Below are positions 30,727-40,000 of a stretch of 48,914 nt of DNA, piece after piece; the stretch's first letter is position 1; each line of letters starts with the position of its first letter. The notes under the pieces were generated by a model. The model did no database searches. It was given only the letters and a program-made list of their open reading frames with translations, and had not been told where the DNA came from. This stretch comes from Ruminococcus sp. (GTDB taxonomy: Bacteria > Bacillota > Clostridia > Oscillospirales > Acutalibacteraceae): the NCBI GenBank assembly GCA_017416065.1, contig JAFQDM010000020.1, positions 1 through 48,914 of the forward strand, read 5' to 3'. The position numbers and the translations under genes were made by a program.

Positions 30727-31400
30727 ACCCGGTCACACTTTCTGATTATACTGTATTCCTTCAGCTTGTTTACAGTCATTATCATCACATCCTCGGCCTT
30801 CATGTTTTCCCGACCCAGGATTTTTTCTATCCAGTTTTTGTCCACACCACACAGCTCCATAGAGGTTTTTAAGTATTCTCCGTCACTCAAAACCACAGTC
30901 TCAAGTCCGCAATCCTGTGCAGGCAGGTTCATATCACCAATTGTTGGATTTCTTTTTTGGGGCTTTAATAAAACGCTTATCTGTCCGTTGGTTTCAATAA
31001 TGCAGTACTGAACATCTTCAATGTTGAACACTCCCTGTTGTCTGAGCAGAACAGAGAGGTCCTCAGTTGTAAGTCTTAAGCCTCTTAGCATAGTCTGGTC
31101 AAGCTTACCGTTTTTAATGATTATCTCGGGCTTGCCGCAAACAAGATTGCGTAGACGCGGCAGCTTCAGCATTAGAATACTCAGGAATATCTCTGCGCAT
31201 ACAAGTATAAGCACAGGCACGATTCCCGACAGCAGAGGCTGAGAGGTGTTTTGCATAGGTATTGATGCAATATCCGCAATTATCATAGTAATTACAAGCT
31301 CCGAGGTCTGCATATCGCTTAGCTGACGCTTACCCATGATCCTGATTGCGGTTATAACAAAAATGTAGAGTAATATGGTTCTGATAACAGATATGATCAT
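30723..31400 (-). CDS. DUF421 (YetF-type) membrane protein
   Basis: 225 residues from the ATG with complement 31398-31400, preceded by AGGGGTGA. Three N-terminal helices with IRIMGKRQLSDMQTSELVITMIIADIAS, a family hallmark, then a cytoplasmic domain (PEIIIKNGKLDQTMLRGLRLTTEDLSVLLRQQGVFNIEDVQYCIIETNGQISVLLKP). In Bacillus some DUF421 proteins affect spore resistance. Paired with a DUF4363 gene. Confidence 0.88.
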   Translation of the reverse strand: MIISVIRTILLYIFVITAIRIMGKRQLSDMQTSELVITMIIADIASIPMQNTSQPLLSGIVPVLILVCAEIFLSILMLKLPRLRNLVCGKPEIIIKNGKLDQTMLRGLRLTTEDLSVLLRQQGVFNIEDVQYCIIETNGQISVLLKPQKRNPTIGDMNLPAQDCGLETVVLSDGEYLKTSMELCGVDKNWIEKILGRENMKAEDVMIMTVNKLKEYSIIRKCDRV

Positions 31401-31488
31401 AATTTCACCCCTGTTAATTTGTCCCACAAGGCAGGGCTTTATGCAAGAATACAGGGGTGCAGAATCTTTTATTGAATAAGAATTCAAA

Positions 31489-31509
31489 TTTTGCATATTT
31501 TTTGCATAT
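31489..31509. repeat. Tandem TTTTGCATAT repeat upstream of hprK
   Basis: Two exact copies (31489-31498 and 31500-31509) one base apart, about 16 bases before the proposed -35 of hprK. They sit in the 248-base gap between divergent operons and may be a protein site or AT-rich promoter upstream DNA. Confidence 0.35.
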
Positions 31510-31524
31510 ATTTTCTAAAAAGGC

Positions 31525-31553
31525 TTTTATTTTAAGAACGTTTGAGTTATAAT
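31525..31553 (+). promoter_or_regulatory. Candidate promoter of the hprK operon
   Basis: TATAAT (31548-31553) with a weak TTTTAT at -35 (31525-31530) and 17 bases between. AT-rich DNA precedes it. It is the only good -10 before the 17-kb forward block. Confidence 0.5.
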
Positions 31554-31648
31554 ATACTATGAAAAAATATTAATATATAAGATGAATCTATATAAAGAAA
31601 CATAAAAGCATATTTTTATTGAATTATCAAGCAAAGAGGTGTTTGTTT

Positions 31649-32620
31649 ATGAGCGCACAGTTTTCAGTTTCCCTTGCAAAAATGATCAAAGAAAGTCAGC
31701 TCGAGCCTTTGTATATGCCCCGTGACCCCGAGGAGATAGATATAGTCTCTATGGATATTGACAGACCTGGACTTGAGCTGACGGGTTATATGGACTTTTT
31801 TGACGAGAATCGTGTAATCATCTTCGGCCTTACAGAGTACTCATACTTAGGTCAGTTTGATGATGAAACACAGTTTGAAATGATAGACAGACTTTTCTCA
31901 AAGCATCCCCCCGCAATCATCATCGCAAGAAGTCTTCAGCCTTCAGACGCCATAGTCCGTTCAGCAGAGAAGAACGGTGTGCCTATTCTGCGTTCATCTG
32001 AAACCACGTCGGCAATCTCCGCTTCATTGATCACCTTCCTTAATGCTGTTCTTGCTCCTCGTATCACCCGTCACGGCGTACTTGTTGAGGTTTACGGCGA
32101 AGGTGTGCTGCTTATTGGCGACAGCGGAGTGGGTAAGTCAGAGATTGCGGTTGAGCTTATCAAGCGCGGACACAGACTCATTGCAGATGATGCTGTGGAG
32201 ATTCGTCGTGTTTCCAACAGAACTTTGGTAGGCTCTTCTCCTGAGAACATCCGTCACTTTATAGAGCTTCGCGGTATCGGCATCATCAATGCCCGCCGCA
32301 TCTTCGGTATGGGTGCCGTTAAGCTTACTGAGAAGATAGATATGGTCATCAACATGGAGCATTGGGACACGGAGAAGGTCTACGACAGAATAGGTATGGA
32401 CAATACCTACACAGAGATCATGGGTATTCAGGTTCCCATTATGACCATTCCCGTTAAACCTGGCAGAAACCTTGCAATCATCATTGAGGCAGCAGCTATG
32501 AACAACCGTCAGAAGAAAATGGGCTACAATGCTGCGCAGGAGCTTCTCCAAAGCCTTGGTATGGATGTTAGCGAGGAAAACATCCAAAACAAAAAGGTTG
32601 AAACAGGGTGGGATTTCTGA
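31649..32620 (+). CDS. hprK: HPr kinase/phosphorylase
   Basis: 323 residues from ATG 31649, 8 bases after AAAGAGGTG. The N-terminal domain precedes H142, Walker A GDSGVGKS (157-164), the DD pair at 180-181 and the family signature ELRGIGIINARRIFGMGAV (about 206-224). It phosphorylates HPr on Ser46 and controls carbon catabolite repression. It is a complete HprK, unlike the truncated HprK-like protein at 1552. Its stop shares a base with the next start. Confidence 0.95.
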   Translation: MSAQFSVSLAKMIKESQLEPLYMPRDPEEIDIVSMDIDRPGLELTGYMDFFDENRVIIFGLTEYSYLGQFDDETQFEMIDRLFSKHPPAIIIARSLQPSDAIVRSAEKNGVPILRSSETTSAISASLITFLNAVLAPRITRHGVLVEVYGEGVLLIGDSGVGKSEIAVELIKRGHRLIADDAVEIRRVSNRTLVGSSPENIRHFIELRGIGIINARRIFGMGAVKLTEKIDMVINMEHWDTEKVYDRIGMDNTYTEIMGIQVPIMTIPVKPGRNLAIIIEAAAMNNRQKKMGYNAAQELLQSLGMDVSEENIQNKKVETGWDF

Positions 32621-33342
32621 TGAAGATTATCGCAGATTTTCATACCCACACCATCGCATCCGTTCACGCCTATGCAACTGCTCTTGAAATGATTCACGAA
32701 GCGGCAAAGATCGGTCTTGAGTGCTTTGCAATTACAGATCACGGCATTTCAATGCACGGTGTACCTCATCCGTATTATTTTATGAATCTTCACGCTATCC
32801 CCAAGGTATACGAGGGAGTGCGCGTGCTCAAGGGAATAGAGGCAAATATAGTCGACTCAAAGGGCAATCTTGATGCAGACGAGCAGATACTTTCAAACCT
32901 GGATTTCTGCATAGCGTCACTTCATATGCCCACATATAAGGACACGGTCTCAGTGGAGGCTTGCACCGAGGCATACCTTGCCTTGGCAGATAATCCTTAT
33001 ATAAATGTGATCGCACATTCAGGCTCTCCGTACTTTAAGTACGACTATGAAAAGGTTATAAAGCGCTTTGCAGAAAAAGGCAAGCTTATTGAGATCAACA
33101 ACTCTTCCATCAAGCATAAACCGGAGTTTTATCCCAATTGTGTAGAGATTGCAAAGCTTTGCAAAAAGCACGGCTGCCGTGTATGTGTAGATACGGATGC
33201 TCATTTTGTCACTCAGCTCGGAAGAGCAGAGGAGGCACTCAGAATGCTTGAAAGCATAGATTTTCCCGAGAGCCTGATTGTTAACGCCAACAGGGAGAAT
33301 ATGCAAAAATATTTTGAAGAAAACAACATCCCCCTTTATTAA
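32620..33342 (+). CDS. PHP-domain metal-dependent phosphatase-like protein (YcdX type)
   Basis: 240 residues from ATG 32620, overlapping the hprK stop (TGATG). Metal ligands of the PHP fold are visible: DFHTHT near the N-terminus, ITDHG, the HMPTY histidine, IAHSG and the DTDAH near the C-terminus. These enzymes are trinuclear-metal phosphoesterases; YcdX-type members have broad phosphatase activity. Substrate unknown. Placement between hprK and murB is common in clostridia. Confidence 0.88.
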   Translation: MKIIADFHTHTIASVHAYATALEMIHEAAKIGLECFAITDHGISMHGVPHPYYFMNLHAIPKVYEGVRVLKGIEANIVDSKGNLDADEQILSNLDFCIASLHMPTYKDTVSVEACTEAYLALADNPYINVIAHSGSPYFKYDYEKVIKRFAEKGKLIEINNSSIKHKPEFYPNCVEIAKLCKKHGCRVCVDTDAHFVTQLGRAEEALRMLESIDFPESLIVNANRENMQKYFEENNIPLY

Positions 33343-33352
33343 CGGAGGTTTT

Positions 33353-34255
33353 ATGATAAAAGAAGATTTTCTACTTCGCCTCAGAGCCTCAGGTGCCGAA
33401 TGTACCGAAGCTTCACCAATGAGTGAGCATACTACGTTTCGAATCGGAGGTCCGGCTGACTATTTTATAACGGTCAGCAACGTAAAAGAATTGCAAGAGG
33501 TTATCTCCTTATGCAAAACAAGCCGTGTGCCGTATATGTTCATCGGCAACGGAAGCAATCTGCTTGTAAGCGACAAAGGCCTAAGATGTGCCGTTATCCG
33601 TCTTGTGGGCGAGTTTAAGGAGATGTCAGCAAAGGATAACGTTATCAGATGCGGAGCAGGTGCAACCCTTGCAAAGCTTTGTTCCTTTGCCCATCAGAAC
33701 TCCCTTTCAGGGCTTGAGTTTGCCTTTGGAATTCCCGGCTCTGTGGGAGGCGCTGTCTATATGAACGCAGGTGCCTACGGCGGAGAAATTAAGGATGTTC
33801 TTTGCAGGGTAACTCACCTTACTCCCGCGGGAGAGGTTGAGACCGTCACGGCAGACAGCCTGGAGCTTTCTTACCGACACAGCGTTTATAAACACAATGA
33901 GTGTGTTGTTTTGTTTGCCGAGTTTCAGCTCAAAGACGGCAATAAAACGGAGATCAAAGCACTGATGGACGACATTATGAACCGACGTGTTACAAAGCAG
34001 CCTCTTGAATTTCCCTCAGCAGGCAGTGTGTTCAAGCGTCCCGAGGGCGCCTTTGCAGGTGCACTTATACAGGATTGCGGACTTAAAGGCTGCAGTGTAG
34101 GCGGTGCCCGGGTGAGCGAGAAGCACTCAGGCTTTATTATTAACACGGGAGGTGCCTCCTGTGAGGATGTTATGAAGCTTATCTCTCACGTGCAGGCTAC
34201 CGTTAAGGCTGAAACAGGCTTTACTCTTGAAAGAGAGATTATTTATCTTGAATAA
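33353..34255 (+). CDS. murB: UDP-N-acetylenolpyruvoylglucosamine reductase MurB
   Basis: 300 residues from ATG 33353 after CGGAGG. FAD-binding segments HTTFRIGGPADYF, IGNGSNLLVSDKG and GIPGSVGGAVYMNAGAYGGEI are present. The SAGSVFKRPEG block contains the catalytic serine, and the C-terminal HSGFIINTGGAS follows. It is a type II MurB. It completes UDP-MurNAc synthesis for peptidoglycan. Confidence 0.96.
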   Translation: MIKEDFLLRLRASGAECTEASPMSEHTTFRIGGPADYFITVSNVKELQEVISLCKTSRVPYMFIGNGSNLLVSDKGLRCAVIRLVGEFKEMSAKDNVIRCGAGATLAKLCSFAHQNSLSGLEFAFGIPGSVGGAVYMNAGAYGGEIKDVLCRVTHLTPAGEVETVTADSLELSYRHSVYKHNECVVLFAEFQLKDGNKTEIKALMDDIMNRRVTKQPLEFPSAGSVFKRPEGAFAGALIQDCGLKGCSVGGARVSEKHSGFIINTGGASCEDVMKLISHVQATVKAETGFTLEREIIYLE

Positions 34256-34276
34256 CCCGAAAAGGAGTGTGTTTCC

Positions 34277-35143
34277 TTGGAATTTATAATAATTACCGGT
34301 CTTTCAGGTGCAGGCAAGTCCCATGCCCTGAGAGCCTTGGAGGATATCGGATTTTATTGTGTAGACAATATTCCTCCCGCAATGCTTTTTACCCTGCGTG
34401 AGCTTTGCGAGAATTCAAACGATGCCCGTATGCAGCGTGTTGCGGTTGTTGTTGACGTTCGCGGCGGCGAGGTTTTTGATACACTTTTTGAGGAGCTTCG
34501 CAAATTTAACGCTGAAGGCAAAAAATATAAGATACTCTTTCTTGATGCAAAGAGTGACGTGCTTCTTATCCGATACAAAGAGACCCGTCGCAAGCATCCC
34601 TTGGCAGAAAGCTTCGAGGGCAGTACAACAGAGGATGCCGTCCTGCTGGAAAAAGAGCTTATGAAGCCCTTTAAGGCAAGAGCAGATTATATCATAGATA
34701 CGTCATATATGGCTCTCAAACAGCTCAAAGAGCGAGTCATCACCATGTTTTCAGAGGATTCCTCAGAGGGTTTCATCGTAACCTGCCTTTCCTTTGGCTT
34801 CAAATACGGAATCCCTCTTGAGGCAGACCTTCTTTTTGACGTTCGATGTCTGCCCAATCCTTTTTACGTCAAGGAGCTTAAAGAGCTCACCGGTCTTGAT
34901 GAATCAGTCAGAGAATACGTTCTCAAATTCCCCGAGACCCAGCAATACATCGAAAAGCTTCTTGCTTTGCTGGATTATTCTCTGCCTATGTACAGGGAAG
35001 AGGGCAAGAGTGAGCTTGTGGTAGCAATCGGTTGCACAGGAGGAAAACACAGAAGTGTTACTCTTGCTCGTCTACTCAACAGCCATTTTATAGAAATGGG
35101 TCAGAAATCAACCCTTCATCACAGAGATATCTGGAAGGCTTGA
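34277..35143 (+). CDS. rapZ: RapZ/YvcJ nucleotide-binding protein
   Basis: 288 residues from TTG 34277, 7-8 bases after AAAGGAGTG. Walker A ITGLSGAGKS near the N-terminus, VDNIPP, and the C-terminal IGCTGGKHRSV loop define the family. RapZ/YvcJ binds nucleotides and amino sugars; in E. coli it controls glmS through small RNAs, and in B. subtilis it affects competence. In many Firmicutes it is followed by yvcK then whiA, but here whiA follows directly. Confidence 0.94.
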   Translation: MEFIIITGLSGAGKSHALRALEDIGFYCVDNIPPAMLFTLRELCENSNDARMQRVAVVVDVRGGEVFDTLFEELRKFNAEGKKYKILFLDAKSDVLLIRYKETRRKHPLAESFEGSTTEDAVLLEKELMKPFKARADYIIDTSYMALKQLKERVITMFSEDSSEGFIVTCLSFGFKYGIPLEADLLFDVRCLPNPFYVKELKELTGLDESVREYVLKFPETQQYIEKLLALLDYSLPMYREEGKSELVVAIGCTGGKHRSVTLARLLNSHFIEMGQKSTLHHRDIWKA

Positions 35144-35179
35144 TCTACAGATTTTGGTATCATATAGGGAGGTGGTCAA

Positions 35180-36103
35180 ATGTCTTTTTCACACCAGGTC
35201 AAAAAGGAGCTTGCAAAATTTCAGACAACTGCAAATTCTCAGGAGTTTGCCGAATGCTATGGAATGATGCTTTTCTCCCGACCCTTTACAAGCAGCGAAA
35301 TAAAGCTTAAAACAGAGTCCATCAGCGTTGCTGAAAGATACATCACCCTGTCCGGCAAGCTTTTCTCTGCAGTTATAGAAAAGCAGTCAACTCTTAAGGC
35401 TAACAGGGACTTCATCAATCTCCACACCATAAGCCATATCCTGCCCGATGAATGCAGCAGAATTTATTCAGCCTTTGGCCACGAAGACATGGCAACCACC
35501 CTAAGGCTCAACCGTGCAAATATTGAGGACGATTCCTGTCTCAGCGCTTTTCTCAGAGGTGTGTTTATGGCTTGCGGCTCCGTTAATGACCCTCTTAAGA
35601 ATTACCATCTGGAGTTTTGCGTGGCATACAAGAATCTTTGCAATGATCTATGCACTATTCTTTCAGAGATCGACGAATGTCGCCTTACACCCAAGACCAT
35701 TCTCAGAAGCGGCTCCTACGTAGTCTATCTTAAAGACAGCGAGCAGATAACGGATCTGCTTACGTATATGGGTGCCTCAGGTTGTGCAATGGACATTATG
35801 AACGCCAAGGCGTACAAAGAAGTTCGCAATGCCGCCAACCGCAGAACCAACTCTGAGCTTGCAAATATCAACAAAACTGCACAGGCGGCGGCTCGTCAGC
35901 TGTCCGCCATAGAGAAGATAGAAAAATCATCAGGACTTGCGTCTTTACCCGATCAGCTCTATGAGATCGCTCTGCTCAGAAGGGACAACCCTGAGCTGTC
36001 TTTGCGAGCATTGGGGGAGCTGTTGGAGCCTCCTATCAGCCGCAGTGGGGTGAATCACCGACTTATGAAGATAGTAGAGATTGCTGAGTCAGAAGAGATA
36101 TGA
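35180..36103 (+). CDS. whiA: WhiA-type sporulation/cell-division DNA-binding protein
   Basis: 307 residues, ATG after GGGAGG. It carries an N-terminal LAGLIDADG-like fold that has lost endonuclease residues (FLRGVFMACGSV) and a C-terminal helix-turn-helix (LPDQLYEIALLRRDNPELSLRALGELLEPPISRSGVNHRL), both diagnostic. It binds DNA and affects division and chromosome segregation. The next gene follows after 31 bases. Confidence 0.94.
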   Translation: MSFSHQVKKELAKFQTTANSQEFAECYGMMLFSRPFTSSEIKLKTESISVAERYITLSGKLFSAVIEKQSTLKANRDFINLHTISHILPDECSRIYSAFGHEDMATTLRLNRANIEDDSCLSAFLRGVFMACGSVNDPLKNYHLEFCVAYKNLCNDLCTILSEIDECRLTPKTILRSGSYVVYLKDSEQITDLLTYMGASGCAMDIMNAKAYKEVRNAANRRTNSELANINKTAQAAARQLSAIEKIEKSSGLASLPDQLYEIALLRRDNPELSLRALGELLEPPISRSGVNHRLMKIVEIAESEEI

Positions 36104-36134
36104 AATATACATATACAATAAAACGGAGGGCATT

Positions 36135-36380
36135 ATGAGTACACAGACTCCACAAGATAAATTCAAAGATATGGACTACGAAACGGCAATTGGTAAACTC
36201 AATTCACTTATAGGTATTCTTGAGCGTTCAGAAGGCACGTTCGAAGAGCTCATAGAGGTGTATAAGGAAGCCTTTGAGTATTATAACTTCTGCTGTGAAT
36301 ATTTAAGCGATGCGGCTCTCAGGATCAAGGAGCTTAACGCTAAGATTACAAGTATCAAAGCACCCACGGAGGATAAATAA
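36135..36380 (+). CDS. xseB: Exodeoxyribonuclease VII small subunit
   Basis: 81 residues from ATG 36135 after GGAGG. Its helical core (MDYETAIGKLNSLIGILERSEGTFEELIEVYKEAFEYYNFC) matches XseB. It binds the large subunit XseA to make a bidirectional single-strand exonuclease. xseA, usually just upstream, is absent here. One base separates it from ispA. Confidence 0.92.
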   Translation: MSTQTPQDKFKDMDYETAIGKLNSLIGILERSEGTFEELIEVYKEAFEYYNFCCEYLSDAALRIKELNAKITSIKAPTEDK

Positions 36381-36381
36381 T

Positions 36382-37254
36382 ATGTCTTCTTCAAATGTTA
36401 ATATAGAAAATGCCCTGCAGAAATACCTGGCTCATTATGACGAGCATTATGGAATTCTGATGGAGGCAATGGCTTACTCCGTTGGAGCTGGCGGCAAGCG
36501 TGTGCGTCCAATGCTTACTTTGGAGTTTGCAAAGCTTTGCGGAGCATCACAGGCACAGGCATTGCCCTTTGCTTGTGCCGTGGAGTTTATCCATACCTAT
36601 TCGCTTATTCACGACGATCTGCCCTGTATGGATGATGATGAAATGCGTCGCGGCAAGCCTTCAAATCATATTGTTTACGGAGAGGATACAGCCCTTCTTG
36701 CAGGAGATGCCTTGCAAAGCCTTGCCTTTGAGGCGATGCTGTGTGATGAGACCCTGAGTGCGGTTTCTCCCGCTTTAGCGGCAAAAGCGGCATATGCCCT
36801 TGCCGAGTGCTGTGGTGCACGCGGAATGGTTGGCGGTCAGGTCATAGACCTTCAGTATGAGAACAAAAAGGCAGACGAGACCACTATTAATAAAATGCAT
36901 CTGCTTAAAACAGGTGCTCTTATTAAGGCGGCATGCCTTATGGGAGTAATTATTGCAGGAGCAGATTCACAAAAGCAAGCTGCCGCCGCAGAGTACGCAG
37001 AGTGCATCGGACTTGCCTTTCAGCTTGTAGACGATGTGCTTGACGTAACCTCCACAACGGATCAGCTCGGAAAGCCTGTGAATTCTGATTTGGATAATAA
37101 CAAATCCACATTAGTTTCACTTTTCGGAGTTGAGGAGTGTCTGAGCCGTGCAAAGGCACTTACAGACAAGGCAATAAGCGCTTTGTCAGCTTTCGAGGGA
37201 GATACCTCAACCCTCAGGGACCTTGCTCTTAAATTACTTAACAGAAAAAACTGA
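36382..37254 (+). CDS. ispA: Geranyl/farnesyl diphosphate synthase (IspA)
   Basis: 290 residues from ATG 36382 after GGAGGAT. The first aspartate-rich motif is HDDLPCMDDDEMRRGKP and the second LVDDVLDV; GAGGKRVRP and GQVIDLQ also fit trans-prenyl synthases. It condenses isopentenyl diphosphate units made through the dxs pathway encoded next. Confidence 0.95.
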   Translation: MSSSNVNIENALQKYLAHYDEHYGILMEAMAYSVGAGGKRVRPMLTLEFAKLCGASQAQALPFACAVEFIHTYSLIHDDLPCMDDDEMRRGKPSNHIVYGEDTALLAGDALQSLAFEAMLCDETLSAVSPALAAKAAYALAECCGARGMVGGQVIDLQYENKKADETTINKMHLLKTGALIKAACLMGVIIAGADSQKQAAAAEYAECIGLAFQLVDDVLDVTSTTDQLGKPVNSDLDNNKSTLVSLFGVEECLSRAKALTDKAISALSAFEGDTSTLRDLALKLLNRKN

Positions 37255-37311
37255 TCTTCGTTTTCGCTATAATGTTTAAATCCTGTTTTTCAGGAATAAG
37301 AGGAATAATAT

Positions 37312-39171
37312 ATGGAAAATAACAATTTCCCCTTGCTTTCAAATATAAAATCTCCTGCAGATCTTAAGAAGCTTAAGGTCTCAGAACTTCCTGCTCTTTG
37401 TGAGGAGATCCGCCGCAAGCTGATAATTACCGTGTCAGAAAACGGTGGGCATCTTGCTCCGAATCTGGGCGTTGTAGAGCTGACAGTTGCAATGCATTAC
37501 GTATTCAACTGCCCTCAGGACAGCTTCGTTTTTGACGTGGGACACCAAAGCTACACCCATAAGATGCTCACGGGCAGGTTTGACCGCATAGATACCATAC
37601 GCAAAACAGGCGGACTTTCAGGCTTTCCCAGAAGGTACGAGAGCCCCTGCGATGCCTTTGGCACAGGTCACAGCAGTACCTCTGTATCCGCGGCTTTAGG
37701 CATTGCAAAGGCAAAGCAGCTCAAAGGAGATAAATCAAAAACCATAGCGTTTATAGGAGACGGTTCCTTTACAGGTGGCCTTGCTTTTGAAGGTATCAAC
37801 AACGCAGGCCGTTTTAAGGGGAATTTTATAGTTATACTCAATGATAATAAAATGTCCATCTCAAAGAACGTTGGCGCGGTTTCAAGGCATCTCAACGCAA
37901 TGCGTATAAGCCCTTGGTACGTAGGTGCAAAGGGTAAGCTTGAGAGAGGTCTCAATAAGATTCCGTTTATCGGCAATCCAACCGTTCGTGCTCTTACAAG
38001 ATTCAAGAATTGGATCAAAAAGAAGATATATAAAACCAATTTGTTCGAAAATTTCGGATTCCACTACTATGGTCCCGTTGACGGTCATAACTTAGAGGAT
38101 CTGATAAACGTTCTGCATATTGCCAAAAATCACGACAAACCCGTTCTTATTCACGCAGTTACCACCAAAGGTAAAGGCTATCAGTTTGCAGAGAACGACC
38201 CCAAAAGTTTTCACGGAATCGGCAGGTTCGATATCGACACGGGTGAGCCTCTGTCTCATTCGGATTCCTTCAGCAATTGCTTTGGCAAGAAGCTCTGCAA
38301 GCTTGCAAGTGAAGACAAAAGCATATGCGCAATCACTGCGGCAATGACCGTAGGCACCGGACTTTCTGATTTTTCAGACCAATACAAAGACCGATTCTTT
38401 GACGTTGGTATTGCAGAAGAGCACGCGGTAACCTTTGGTTGCGGACTTGCAACTCAGGAGATGACCCCTGTGTTTGCTGTTTATTCCAGCTTCCTTCAGC
38501 GTGCATACGACCAGCTTGTTCACGATGCAGCGGCTCAGAATCTTCATCTGGTCCTTGCTGTGGACAGAGCAGGTATTGTTGGAGAAGACGGAGAAACCCA
38601 CCAGGGTGTTTTTGATGTGTCTATCCTCAACTCCATTCCCAACACAACTATTTATTCACCTTGTTATTTTGATGAGCTTGATGCCTCTTTGGAGATTGCG
38701 ATCAATAAAGAAAAAGGTCTGACTGCAGTGCGTTACCCCAGGGGTAACGAGCCCTACAGACCGGAAGATTTTAACTATATGAGCACAGATTTTACCGTTT
38801 ACGGTAATCCCAACGCTTCACGCCTGATAGTGACCTACGGCAGATTGTTTGCCGAGGCCTGCAAAGCAAAGCAGATGCTGTCAAACGTTGGCATAGAGTG
38901 CTGTGTTCTCAAGCTTTGTAAAATCAAACCCATTAATCCCGAGGCTGTGCGTTTTGCAAGCAATTTCAGACGCGTTCACTTCTTTGAGGAAGGAATGCGT
39001 AACGGCTCAGTTGCAGAAACCTTCGAATCTGAGCTCTATAAGCTTGGATTTAACGGCTCTTACGGTATGACAGCCATCGAGGATACATTTATCCTTCATT
39101 CCAAGCATACCCAGGCTCTTTCGGCTCTTAAGCTTGATGCAGAAGGTATGTACTCCATAATGAGAAAATAA
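37312..39171 (+). CDS. dxs: 1-deoxy-D-xylulose-5-phosphate synthase
   Basis: 619 residues with ATG after AGAGGAA. Thiamine diphosphate motifs are evident: GTGHSSTSVSAALG, GDGSFTGG-EGINNAG, the central FHGIGRFD, then EEHAVTFGCGLA, and RAGIVGEDGETHQGVFD. It catalyses the first step of the methylerythritol phosphate route to isoprenoids. A TATAAT at 37268 without a -35 lies in the 57-base gap before it and may give weak internal transcription. Confidence 0.96.
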   Translation: MENNNFPLLSNIKSPADLKKLKVSELPALCEEIRRKLIITVSENGGHLAPNLGVVELTVAMHYVFNCPQDSFVFDVGHQSYTHKMLTGRFDRIDTIRKTGGLSGFPRRYESPCDAFGTGHSSTSVSAALGIAKAKQLKGDKSKTIAFIGDGSFTGGLAFEGINNAGRFKGNFIVILNDNKMSISKNVGAVSRHLNAMRISPWYVGAKGKLERGLNKIPFIGNPTVRALTRFKNWIKKKIYKTNLFENFGFHYYGPVDGHNLEDLINVLHIAKNHDKPVLIHAVTTKGKGYQFAENDPKSFHGIGRFDIDTGEPLSHSDSFSNCFGKKLCKLASEDKSICAITAAMTVGTGLSDFSDQYKDRFFDVGIAEEHAVTFGCGLATQEMTPVFAVYSSFLQRAYDQLVHDAAAQNLHLVLAVDRAGIVGEDGETHQGVFDVSILNSIPNTTIYSPCYFDELDASLEIAINKEKGLTAVRYPRGNEPYRPEDFNYMSTDFTVYGNPNASRLIVTYGRLFAEACKAKQMLSNVGIECCVLKLCKIKPINPEAVRFASNFRRVHFFEEGMRNGSVAETFESELYKLGFNGSYGMTAIEDTFILHSKHTQALSALKLDAEGMYSIMRK

Positions 39172-39182
39172 ACGGAGATATT

Positions 39183-39998
39183 TTGTCTATGAAAAAACGA
39201 CTTGATGTTCTTGTTTTTGAAAAAGGACTTTGCGAAAGCCGCGAAAAAGCAAAAGCGGTGATTATGGCAGGTCTTGTATATGTCAACAACCAAAAGGCAG
39301 ACAAGTGCGGCTCCACCTACGAGGAGGACGTTCAGCTTGAGGTCCGCGGCCCTGCTCTGCGCTATGTGAGCAGGGGTGGACTGAAGCTTGAGAAAGCAGT
39401 TGCCTCCTTTGACCTTGATCTTCGGGATGTTGTTGCAATGGATATCGGAGCTTCCACAGGAGGCTTCACAGATTGTATGCTCCAGAACGGCGCCAAAAAG
39501 GTGTACTCCATAGACGTAGGCTACGGTCAGCTTGCGTGGAAACTTCGCAATGACGAGCGAGTTGTCAATATGGAGCGTACCAATTTCCGCAAGGTTACTC
39601 CGGATATGATATCCGATCCCATCGATTTCTTTTCCGTGGATGTATCCTTCATTTCACTCAAGCTTATCCTTCCCGTGGTCAGACCCTTACTCTCATCTGA
39701 GGGTATGGGAGTTTGCCTCATAAAGCCGCAATTTGAAGCCGGCAGGGAAAAGGTGGGCAAAAAAGGAGTTGTCCGCGACAAAGCAGTTCATGCAGAGGTT
39801 ATAGAGTCTATCCGCAGCTTTTGTCTTGAATGCGGCTTTGACGTGCTTGCTCTGGATTATTCCCCCGTAAAAGGTCCAGAGGGAAATATTGAATATCTTA
39901 TTCACATTCGCACAAGTGATGCTCCCTCAATGCTTGCAGAGATTTCAAGTGCAGAGCTTGCAGAGCTTTCTCACAAAGAGCTCGATAAGGAGGGATAA
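39183..39998 (+). CDS. TlyA-family rRNA 2'-O-methyltransferase/hemolysin-like
   Basis: 271 residues from TTG 39183 (5 bases after GGAG); ATG 39189 is an alternative two codons on. N-terminal S4 domain (RLDVLVFEKGLCESREKAKAVIMAGLVYVN). The FtsJ-like methyltransferase domain has MDIGASTGGFTDCML, DVGYGQLAWKLR and IKPQFEAGREKVGKKGVVRD. TlyA methylates ribosomal cytidines and underlies capreomycin sensitivity in mycobacteria. Commonly found between dxs and nadK. Confidence 0.92.
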   Translation: MSMKKRLDVLVFEKGLCESREKAKAVIMAGLVYVNNQKADKCGSTYEEDVQLEVRGPALRYVSRGGLKLEKAVASFDLDLRDVVAMDIGASTGGFTDCMLQNGAKKVYSIDVGYGQLAWKLRNDERVVNMERTNFRKVTPDMISDPIDFFSVDVSFISLKLILPVVRPLLSSEGMGVCLIKPQFEAGREKVGKKGVVRDKAVHAEVIESIRSFCLECGFDVLALDYSPVKGPEGNIEYLIHIRTSDAPSMLAEISSAELAELSHKELDKEG

Positions 39999-40000
39999 AT

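Noticed and set aside
31415-31444. GCATA-N15-GGACAAATTA on the reverse strand, a close match to the forespore sigma-F/G pattern upstream of DUF421
   Set aside because: The predicted start would fall inside the ribosome site, about eight bases before the ATG, so it is unlikely to produce a translatable message.
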